Positions 6,457 to 14,000 of a stretch of 24,490 nt of DNA are shown here, piece by piece. Where the stretch lies: the NCBI GenBank assembly GCA_039934475.1, contig JBDTMC010000058.1, positions 1-24,490 of the forward strand, written 5' to 3'. The position numbers were made by a program, and so were the translations under genes. This stretch comes from JBDTMC01 sp039934475. Its GTDB lineage: Bacteria; Acidobacteriota; Terriglobia; Bryobacterales; Bryobacteraceae. The notes beneath the pieces were generated by a model that was not told where the DNA came from, searched no databases, and worked only from the letters and a program-made list of their open reading frames with translations. How positions within the stretch are numbered: the stretch's first letter is position 1; the number at the start of each line of letters is the position of its first letter.

Positions 6457-7347
6457 ATGATAGGAAGAATGCGTTCCCTGTTGTTCTTCCTCTGGATGGC
6501 GCCCTTGTGGGCCCAGGCGCCGATTGCCAAACACGTCGTCGTCATCGGCGTTGATGGTCTGAGTCCCGATGGTCTGCGGAATGCCAAAGTGCCCAACGTG
6601 GACACCATGCGCGCCGGCGGAGCTTGGACCTATCACGGACGCGGCGTGATGCCGACTGTAAGCGCACCCAACTGGGCCTCAATGATCATGGGTGCCGGGC
6701 CGGAGCAGCACGGCATCACCAGTAACGAGTGGAAGCTCGACCAGTATGATTTCACGCCCACCGTGAAGGGCCCCAGTGGCATCTTCCCCACCATTTTTTC
6801 CATCCTCCGCGAACAGCGTAAAGAGGCGACCATCGGCGTCTTTCACCACTGGGATGATTTCTCGCGTCTGGTGGAACCGGGCGTACCCAGCGTAATCGAG
6901 CACTACAAAACTGCCCAGGAAACCATGGATCGCGCCGTGGCGTACTTCAAAGCAACGAAGCCCACTCTGCTCTTCATCCACCTCGACCTTGTTGACGACG
7001 CCGGTCATGAACACGGCCACGGCACGCCGCAATACATTGCTGCCGTCGAGGAGGCTGACCGCCTGGCGGGCCTTGTTCTTCAGGCCACTAAGGCCGCGGG
7101 TGTTGAGAAGGACACCCTGGTGCTGCTCACAGCAGATCACGGCGGCCTCGGCAAGAAGCACGGCGGTAACACCATGGCTGAACTCGAAATTCCATGGGTG
7201 GCGCAAGGGCCAGGCGTACGCCGTGGCCACGAGATTACAGCGCCAGTGAACACGTTCGATACTGCCGCCACCATCGCCTTCGTCCTTGGCTTGAAGCAGC
7301 CGTATGACTGGATCGGACGCCCCGTTTCCGAGGCGTTCGGGCGGTAA
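6457..7347 (+). CDS. secreted alkaline-phosphatase-superfamily phosphodiesterase
   Basis: The 296-residue protein has a signal peptide (RSLLFFLWMAPLWAQ) and the nucleotide pyrophosphatase/phosphodiesterase fold. Metal ligands are visible as VVIGVDGLSP (Asp33), VDDAGHEHG (the Asp-x-x-Gly-His site) and LTADHGG (Asp-His near residue 227), with a C-terminal His likely in GPGVRRGHE. The nucleophile loop reads PTVSAPNWASM; aligned with the usual P-T-x-T-F-P-N-H of NPP enzymes, the attacking residue would be Ser69 rather than Thr. It should cleave a phosphodiester or phosphonate-type substrate outside the cytoplasm. It starts 39 bases after the DUF1080 gene and ends 112 bases before a phnW-like gene. 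Phosphonoacetate hydrolases share this superfamily, but nothing here proves that activity. ATG 6469 is an alternative start. Confidence 0.82.
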   Translation: MIGRMRSLLFFLWMAPLWAQAPIAKHVVVIGVDGLSPDGLRNAKVPNVDTMRAGGAWTYHGRGVMPTVSAPNWASMIMGAGPEQHGITSNEWKLDQYDFTPTVKGPSGIFPTIFSILREQRKEATIGVFHHWDDFSRLVEPGVPSVIEHYKTAQETMDRAVAYFKATKPTLLFIHLDLVDDAGHEHGHGTPQYIAAVEEADRLAGLVLQATKAAGVEKDTLVLLTADHGGLGKKHGGNTMAELEIPWVAQGPGVRRGHEITAPVNTFDTAATIAFVLGLKQPYDWIGRPVSEAFGR

Positions 7348-7369
7348 GCTCGACGCTGTGACGTTGGAT

Positions 7370-7392
7370 GGGGACGTGTGGTCCCGTTGTTT
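7370..7392 (+). terminator. weak hairpin after the phosphodiesterase gene
   Basis: GGGAC (7371-7375), loop GTGTG and GTCCC (7381-7385) are followed by GTTGTTT. The stem is only 5 bp and the tract is not pure T, so this is at best a weak terminator in the 112-base gap between the phosphodiesterase and the aminotransferase genes. No convincing promoter was seen in the rest of the gap. Confidence 0.25.
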
Positions 7393-7459
7393 ATCACCAT
7401 GGCCGTGGCGGCGTACCGCGTGGCGGTTCTCCATCGGGTTGCGGCAGAATAAGACTTCG

Positions 7460-8548
7460 ATGGATCGCAAACTGCTCTTCACACCCGGACCGCTCACTAC
7501 CAGCGACACAGTAAAGCAGGCGATGCTGGTGGACCTCGGCTCGCGTGATCGGACTTTTCTGAATGTGGTGTGCCAGATCCGTCATAAGCTGCTCCAACTG
7601 GCTGGCGTGGCCAACGCGGACTACGAAGCGGTGCTGATGCAAGGCAGCGGGACCATGGGTATCGAATCGGTCGTCTCATCAGTGATCCCTCCAGACGGTT
7701 CTCTGCTTGTGCTGTCCAACGGCGCATATGGCCGCCGCATCGCGCAAATTGCACGCCGCCTTCGCATCACAACGCACCTCGTGGAATTCCCTGAGGATCA
7801 GCCATTACCCGCGGATTGCCTGCGGCACGCGCCGCCGGCGACGCACGTTGCCGTGGTTCATTGCGAGACTTCGACGGGCGTTCTGAATCCGGTGGAGGAA
7901 ATCGCGGCGGAAGCACGGCGCGCCGGTGTGTCCTGCTTCGTCGATGCCATGAGCAGCTTTGGTGGAGTGCCTGTGGAACTGCGCGGTTCCGGCATCGACT
8001 ACCTGGTCAGTTCCGCCAACAAGTGTGTGGAGGGCGTACCGGGATTCTCGTTTGTCATCGCCCAGCGCGACGCGCTCCTGGCCACGGAAGGCTGGGCGCG
8101 GACCACGGCCCTCGACCTTCTGGCGCAGTGGAAGGGCTTCGAAGCTGATGGGCAGTTCCGCTTCACGCCGCCCACTCACGCACTGCTCGCGTTCCACCAG
8201 GCGCTCATCGAACTCGACGACGAGGGCGGCGTCAGTGCGCGCGCGGCACGCTACAAGGCTAACTACGACACGCTGGTCGCGGGAATGCGCGAACTCGGCT
8301 TCGCCGAATATCTTCGCCCCGAATACCAAAGCCACATCATCACAGCGTTTCGCTATCCTCAGAGCCCAGCGTTCGACTTCCCTCGTTTCTACGAATCTCT
8401 CAGCGCTGCGGGCTTCGTGATCTATCCTGGGAAGGTGAGTTCGGCCGACTGTTTCCGCATTGGCACCATTGGGCGTCTTTTTCCCCGCAACTTCACCGGA
8501 CTGCTCGGTGCCATGCGAAACGCCCTGTCCGATTTAGACTCTAACTAG
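7460..8548 (+). CDS. phnW: 2-aminoethylphosphonate-pyruvate aminotransferase-like (PhnW)
   Basis: The 362-residue protein is a class V (fold type I) PLP aminotransferase matching PhnW along its whole length. It shows LLFTPGPLTTSDTVKQAML, VLMQGSGTMGIESVV, VHCETSTGVLNPV, FVDAMSSFGGVPVEL, the PLP lysine in YLVSSANKCVEGVPGFSFVI, FTPPTHALLAFHQAL, SHIITAFRYP and GFVIYPGKVSSADCFRIGTIG. PhnW converts 2-aminoethylphosphonate and pyruvate to phosphonoacetaldehyde and alanine. The frame is open upstream to 7304, but homology begins at ATG 7460. No phosphonatase (phnX) or phosphonoacetaldehyde dehydrogenase (phnY) gene is present; instead egtB starts 14 bases downstream and its Shine-Dalgarno overlaps the phnW stop codon. 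PhnW activity is the simplest reading; a role in sulfur or amino acid chemistry linked to ergothioneine cannot be excluded. Confidence 0.88.
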   Translation: MDRKLLFTPGPLTTSDTVKQAMLVDLGSRDRTFLNVVCQIRHKLLQLAGVANADYEAVLMQGSGTMGIESVVSSVIPPDGSLLVLSNGAYGRRIAQIARRLRITTHLVEFPEDQPLPADCLRHAPPATHVAVVHCETSTGVLNPVEEIAAEARRAGVSCFVDAMSSFGGVPVELRGSGIDYLVSSANKCVEGVPGFSFVIAQRDALLATEGWARTTALDLLAQWKGFEADGQFRFTPPTHALLAFHQALIELDDEGGVSARAARYKANYDTLVAGMRELGFAEYLRPEYQSHIITAFRYPQSPAFDFPRFYESLSAAGFVIYPGKVSSADCFRIGTIGRLFPRNFTGLLGAMRNALSDLDSN

Positions 8549-8562
8549 GGAGGATTCTGGGT

Positions 8563-9720
8563 ATGGCTCTCTCCACCGAATCGCTGGCCGCAGGTTTGTC
8601 CGCTTTGTCCGCCGCCCGCGCGGCTACCGATGAGATCTTTCACCTGGTGCAGCCGGGCTGCTTGTACGATCGCCCGATACCCGAACGGCATCGCTTGGTC
8701 TTCTACGTGGGGCACGTCGAAGCTTTCGATTGGAACCTCATCGCGCGCCGTGAGTTTGACGTGGCTCCGTTCCACGCCGATTTCGATCGGCTCTTTGCGT
8801 TTGGCATCGATCCCGGCCCCAACGGTCTTCCGACCGACAAACACTCCGATTGGCCGGAACACGCCGCAGTCCTCGATTACGTCCAGCGTTCCCGGCGCAA
8901 GATTGACGAACACTGGGAAGACACTCCTGAGCAGCTACGCTGGGTGGCTCTGGAGCACCGGCTGATGCATGCCGAAACGCTGGCCTATATGCTGCACAAT
9001 TTCCCATTGACCAAGCTGGTGCGGCCGCACGGTTACAGCCCCGAAACTTCCGCCGGTGAGGTGGAGGCCGCGTCATTGGAGATACCCGCTGGCAGCGCCA
9101 CGCTTGGGCATTCCCACGACGGCGGCTTCGGCTGGGACAACGAATACGACCAACACACGGTGGACGTCCCGGCCTTCTCCCTCGGGAAATACAAGATCAC
9201 CAACGGTGAGTACCTCGACTTCGTAAACACTGGCGCGCCGGCGCCACACTTCTGGGTGCGCCGCGGCGGGGAATGGCTCTTGCGCTGCATGTTCTCTGAG
9301 ATTCCTCTACCCATGGATTGGCCCGTGTACGTGACGCATGAGCAGGCGCTTGCCTATGCCACATGGCTGGGAAAGCGGCTGCCTACGGAGCCCGAATGGC
9401 ATCGCGCGTCGGCGGCATCAACCGCGAGCAGCGGTAACTTCGGCATGCGCCGCTGGGACCCGGAACCGGTGACTGCCTCGCAGTTTACCGGCAACGGCTG
9501 GGAGTGGACGTCCACCATCTTCGGACCGTTCCCCGGCTTTCGCCCCTTTGCGTTCTATCCTGGCTATTCGGCTGACTTCTTTGACGGAGCCCACTATGTG
9601 CTGAAGGGCGCCTCACCACGAACCGCGGCCACGTTCTTGCGCCCTTCCTTCCGTAACTGGTTCCGGCCCGATTATCCCTACGTCTACGCTACGTTCCGCT
9701 GCGTGGAGCAGGGCCGATGA
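8563..9720 (+). CDS. egtB: ergothioneine biosynthesis sulfoxide synthase EgtB
   Basis: The 385-residue protein has an N-terminal DinB-like domain and a C-terminal formylglycine-generating-enzyme-like domain, the EgtB architecture. The non-haem iron ligands are visible: His51 in FYVGHVEAFDWNL and the HX3HXE motif EHRLMHAE with His132 and His136. The C-terminal half has the fold markers FSLGKYKITNGEYLDFV, PVYVTHEQALAYATWLGKRLPTEPEWHRA and GNGWEWTSTIFGPFPGF. EgtB couples hercynine to a thiol (gamma-glutamylcysteine or cysteine, depending on type) with O2 to give a sulfoxide. AGGGAGGA at 8547-8554 is a strong Shine-Dalgarno 8 bases before the ATG. The gene overlaps egtD by ATGA. No egtA, egtC or egtE is nearby, so the thiol donor may be cysteine, as reported for some acidobacterial EgtB enzymes. 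Confidence 0.9.
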   Translation: MALSTESLAAGLSALSAARAATDEIFHLVQPGCLYDRPIPERHRLVFYVGHVEAFDWNLIARREFDVAPFHADFDRLFAFGIDPGPNGLPTDKHSDWPEHAAVLDYVQRSRRKIDEHWEDTPEQLRWVALEHRLMHAETLAYMLHNFPLTKLVRPHGYSPETSAGEVEAASLEIPAGSATLGHSHDGGFGWDNEYDQHTVDVPAFSLGKYKITNGEYLDFVNTGAPAPHFWVRRGGEWLLRCMFSEIPLPMDWPVYVTHEQALAYATWLGKRLPTEPEWHRASAASTASSGNFGMRRWDPEPVTASQFTGNGWEWTSTIFGPFPGFRPFAFYPGYSADFFDGAHYVLKGASPRTAATFLRPSFRNWFRPDYPYVYATFRCVEQGR

Positions 9721-10643
9721 ATCGAAGTCAGTTCGCCGCCGATGTCCAGGAAGGCCTCTGCCGGTCTGGCCAAAAACAATTACCGCCCAACTACTTCTAT
9801 GACGACCTCGGCACTACGCTGTTTGAAGCCATCACCCTGCTGCCCGAATATGGGCTGGCACGTGCCGATGTGCGATTGATCAAGACTCATGCTCCGGATC
9901 TGGCGGCTCTGTGTAATCGAGCCCGCCAGATCGTGGAATTGGGAAGCGGCACTGGCAGTAAAACACGTCCCATCCTGACGGCCTGGAAGCAGGCGCCGTT
10001 GTATGTCCCTATCGATGTTTCGCAGGCCGCGTTGGACCGCTGCCGGGCGGAACTGGGTGGTTTCACGGTGCACGGTGTGCAGGGCACGTATCTCGAAGGA
10101 TTAAAGATGGCTCTGGCCGGGCGAAGTAAGGAGCCTGTCCTGGTGTTGTTTCTGGGAAGCACGATCGGCAATTTCGACCGTGACGATGTAGCGCCTTTTC
10201 TGTCCGAAGTTCACGCCCTTCTGCGGTCGGGTGACTGGCTTCTGTTGGGCACTGACCTGGTGAAGGATCACGAGCAGATGCTGCTTGCTTACGACGATCC
10301 CACCGGAGTCACCGCGGCGTTCAACCTCAATGTCCTGGCGCGCATCAATCGCGAGTTAGGCGGCAACTTCAACTTGCGCCGCTTCCGCCACGAAGCGCGT
10401 TGGAACGAAGAGGGCCGCCGCATTGAGATGCATCTGCGTTCCGAGGGCGAGCAAAGCGTCTGTGTCCCCGGAATGCAAGGCCCCATCGAGTTCCTTGACG
10501 GCGAGACCATCTGGACCGAGAGTTCACACAAGTTTGATCTGGCAGAGATCTGTGACGCCGGCATGCGTGGCGGCTTTCACTGCGTAACACGGTGGGTGGA
10601 TCAGGAGTGGCCGTTTGCAGAGACACTGTTCGTCGCACAATGA
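9717..10643 (+). CDS. egtD: L-histidine N-alpha-methyltransferase EgtD
   Basis: The 308-residue protein is an EgtD-type SAM methyltransferase that trimethylates histidine to hercynine, the first step to ergothioneine. It has PPNYFYDDLGTTLFEAITLLPEY (the conserved Tyr45 corresponds to the histidine-contacting Tyr of mycobacterial EgtD), the SAM loop IVELGSGTGSKT at about 72-83, the FLGSTIGNF segment with Asn152, and TESSHKF with Glu268 and Ser270, equal to the Glu-x-Ser pair that holds the substrate amino group. The usual PEYYPTR is PEYGLAR here, a variant outside the key tyrosine. The start overlaps the egtB stop (ATGA, 9717-9720) and GGAG lies 8 bases upstream within egtB. Length and motifs are complete. 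Confidence 0.93.
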   Translation: MNRSQFAADVQEGLCRSGQKQLPPNYFYDDLGTTLFEAITLLPEYGLARADVRLIKTHAPDLAALCNRARQIVELGSGTGSKTRPILTAWKQAPLYVPIDVSQAALDRCRAELGGFTVHGVQGTYLEGLKMALAGRSKEPVLVLFLGSTIGNFDRDDVAPFLSEVHALLRSGDWLLLGTDLVKDHEQMLLAYDDPTGVTAAFNLNVLARINRELGGNFNLRRFRHEARWNEEGRRIEMHLRSEGEQSVCVPGMQGPIEFLDGETIWTESSHKFDLAEICDAGMRGGFHCVTRWVDQEWPFAETLFVAQ

Positions 10644-11086
10644 CTATGAAACAACTGGCACACGACCTTCAGGCAGCCGTCGAGCGGGTGCTGCCCGCAT
10701 TGCGGGCGATTAGCGAGGAACAAGCATCCATTCCGCCTCCGAAGGGCGGTTGGACGCGCAAAGAGATCCTTGGGCATCTCATCGATTCGGCTGCCAACAA
10801 CCACCAGCGTTTCGTCCGTTTGCAATTTGAGACAGACTTGCGTCTACCCGGATACCAGCAAGATAACTGGGTCCGCTGCCAGCGCTTTCAGGAACGGCCG
10901 TGGGCGGATCTAGTGACGCTATGGCAGGCCTACAACCTGCATCTCGCGCATGTTGTCGCCGCGATTAATCCGGCTGTCTTGGGCAACGGCTGGCATGGGC
11001 CGGAGGGCTATCTCACGCTGGAAGAGATCGTCGGTGATTACCCTCGGCACATGCACCATCACCTCAAGGAGATCACGGCAAATTGA
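10640..11086 (+). CDS. DinB-fold metal-dependent protein
   Basis: The 148-residue product is a DinB/YfiT four-helix-bundle protein. GGWTRKEILGHLIDSAANNHQRF carries the first metal His (His46), and YPRHMHHHLKEI near the C-terminus gives the other two (probably His137 and His141). The superfamily includes bacillithiol- and mycothiol-dependent transferases and isomerases. The ATG overlaps the egtD stop as ATGA (10640-10643), so it is translationally coupled to egtD; an upstream in-frame codon at 10592 would lie deep inside egtD. Being the last gene of an ergothioneine operon, it could use that thiol or handle a thiol substrate, but this is inference. The fold assignment is good; the activity is unknown. 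Its stop is one base from the convergent glucan synthase-like gene. Confidence 0.82.
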   Translation: MTMKQLAHDLQAAVERVLPALRAISEEQASIPPPKGGWTRKEILGHLIDSAANNHQRFVRLQFETDLRLPGYQQDNWVRCQRFQERPWADLVTLWQAYNLHLAHVVAAINPAVLGNGWHGPEGYLTLEEIVGDYPRHMHHHLKEITAN

Positions 11087-11087
11087 G

Positions 11088-14000
11088 TTATCGCGCCGCC
11101 GCGTTGGTGCTTTCGGTGTCGTGCGGAATTACCGGATTGCCGTCGCGTCCCGTGGTCTTGGCCACCCAAGCGGCGGCGGGCACCCGCTCCTGCAACAGCA
11201 GTTCCACGGCCTGCACTATTGGGTCGGCATGGAAACGGCGCTGCATCGCGCCGCAGTGGATCGCGTTGTCTATGGCGACCAGCGTCATTCCAAGGTGATG
11301 CGCCATGAAACTGCGAACCGGTTCTCCCTTGTCGCCGTTGAATTGAATCGCGTCGTAGTACCCGTAATCGCCCAGCCATCCCCGGCGCGATTGCAGGCGC
11401 AGGTTCTTCAGCGCCGCGCGCGGATTGATCGGCAGAGCCAGTGCCGCGGCATAGGGAGCGATCACCACACGATCCGGATGATCGTTCCGTAACGCCAGCG
11501 GAGGGAGGCCAAAGGCGTGGTACTGATAGTTCCCATCGCTATCGCGATCGAGAAAGGCCGACTCGGAAACCCCCCACGGAATCCGCCGTTCCTTAGCGTA
11601 CGTCTGCTGGCAACGAATGACGGTGCGGGTGGCGCGATCAAGCAGCGTGCCCGGCCAGTTCTTCATCCACAGGCTGGGCATCAGGTATTCAAACATGGTG
11701 CCGCTCCAACTCAGCAGAACACGGTGTCCCCCATAGCTGGTCATCGTGCGGCCAAGGTGAAACCAGTGTTCCTGGGGGATATCGCCCTTCGCGATAGCGA
11801 GGAAACTTGCGGCTCGAGCCTCTGACGCAAGAAGGTCGTAGTGCGTTCCATCGAGTCGTCCGGACTGGATGTCCATTCCTGTGGACAACAGTTTCTTGCT
11901 CCGGTTGTAGAGGAAGCTGAAATCCATGTTCTCGAACCAGCGGCCAGCGTCGCCTGCGATGTCGCGCAACTGCGTTTCGACTTCCGTCGATTGGGAGCTG
12001 GAGGCGTATTCCAGGCTGCCTTGCTTCAGCGTGATGAGCGCGGCGGCGAGGTTGCCGCTATCGACAGTGGAAACAAAGCCAGGCCACGACGCCTCCAGTG
12101 TGCCGGTCTCGTACCAGTTATGGAAGTGGCCGCGGAAGGTCTCCAGGCGCTCCATCGTATCCAGCGTGTGCCGCGTTCGAGTGACAAAGCCTTCCACCGT
12201 AATCAGGCCCAGATCGAGCGCAGCCAGGTTGGCATTCAGCTGCAGGCCGAGGTTGGTAGGCGAGATGCGGCGCGCGATTTTTTCGGAGTCCTGTTGGAAA
12301 TTGTCGGGAATCAGCCAGTGATCGGCTGCGGTGCAGAACGTCTCGAAGTAGCTCCAGGTGCGCTCGGCAACGTCCATTAGGAATGTGACATCGCTTTCCT
12401 TTGAGATACCGCGAGCGGGCCGGATGACCGCGTTCAGCCAAATTGCCGCCACCGGAGCCAGAACCCACGTCGCGATGACCGGCAAGGAGGGCAAGACGGC
12501 GTCGGAGTGCAGCAGGCCGACCACGGCAATCAACCCCGCCGAAAGCACAGCGGAGATCCAGAGATACCGATGCAGGCCTCCGCTGCCCGTACTCTCTGCC
12601 TCGGCTGCGCTCTCCCACTCCAGTAGGTTGTGACGTGTGATGGTACGGACGATGGTGCGGACAATCGCATCCACCATCAGCAGAGCCTGGTGCGCCAGGA
12701 ACGTCAAAGTAAGGGCCGTGTTGAGGTGGGCGGCGATCAGCCGGAAGCCCGCCTCTCGGAAATGGACACCCCATAGCGAAGGCTTCGGCAAGCGCGGAAC
12801 GGTGAGCAGAAATTCTACCCACGCGGGAAGCACCAGCATAGCGATGACAGCCATACTCCAGTACCGCGGACCGCCGGGGAGAAAGGTCCAGCCGGCTACT
12901 AGCAACAGGAACGTGGTGATTTCGATGAGGCTGCGGCGCAGATTGTCGAAGATCTTCCAGCGAGAGATCAATGGCAGGGGATTGGGTCCGAAAGAGCCGT
13001 CATATTGTGGAACGCGCGGCAACATCCAGAGAATTACCTGCCAGTCTCCACGCACCCAGCGGTGTTTCCGTTTGCTGTACGCGCCGTAGTGCGAGGGGTA
13101 ATCGTCGATGACTTCAATATCGGTGACAAGGCCGGCGCGGGCGTATTCACCCTCCAGTAAATCGTGACTCAACAGAGCATCGTGCGGGAAGCGGTGCGCC
13201 AGAACCTGTTGGAACGCGCGGACGTCGTAGAGACCTTTGCCGGTGTAGATGCCGGCGGCGAACAGATCCTGATAGACGTCTGAGACGGCGGTGGTGTAGA
13301 GGTCGATTCCGGTTTGGCCTGAATAGATGCGTGCCAGTCGCGAGCGGCCAGCGGAATGCACACTAATGCCCACGCGCGGTTGAAGGATGCCATACCCGCG
13401 AACGACGGTTCGGGTCACCGGATCGACAACAGGACGGTTCAGAGGGTGTGCAATGGTGGCCACCAGTTTACGGGCGGCGTCCCGGGGCACCTGGGTGTCG
13501 GTGTCGAGCGTCAGCACATAGCGGACACGCGGCAGCACTGAGAGGTCGCCTTCAGTGACCGTGTACCCGTTCCCTTCGCCGCACAGCAGGTTGTTGAAGT
13601 GGATCAGCTTGCCGCGCTTGCGTTCCCAACCCATGAACGTGAACTGGCGCGGATTCCATTCACGCGCGCGATGGAAGAGATAGAAGCTATGTCCGTAGCG
13701 CTGGTTCAGTGCGCGAATACCTTCCGCGCACTGTTCCACCAGTTCCTGGTCGTCCGGTGCGGGTTCGGGAGCGTCGGGGAAGTCCGTGAGCAGGCCAAAC
13801 GACAATTGGGGATCGCGATTGGCGAGGAAACGCACTTCGAGATCCTCCAGCAACTGGGTGATGAACTTGCCCGAAAACAGCAGCGTTGGCACCACGATCA
13901 TTGTGTTGCAGTCTTTCGGGATGCCTTCTGAAAAGTCGAGTCTGGGCAGGCGGCGCGGCGGCAGCAGTAGCGTCACGATTTGGTTCATCAATGCCACGGC

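Noticed and set aside
7304..7459. N-terminal extension of the phnW-like protein by 52 codons
   Set aside because: The extension overlaps the previous gene, has no homology, and PhnW proteins begin at the TPGPLTT segment directly after ATG 7460.
11060..11110. Possible terminator between the convergent DinB and glucan synthase-like genes
   Set aside because: Only one base separates the stops and no stem-loop with a T-tract was found.
12118..12822. 234-codon minus-strand frame within the glucan synthase-like gene
   Set aside because: It is a +1/-1 frame shadow; the main frame holds the conserved motifs without interruption.
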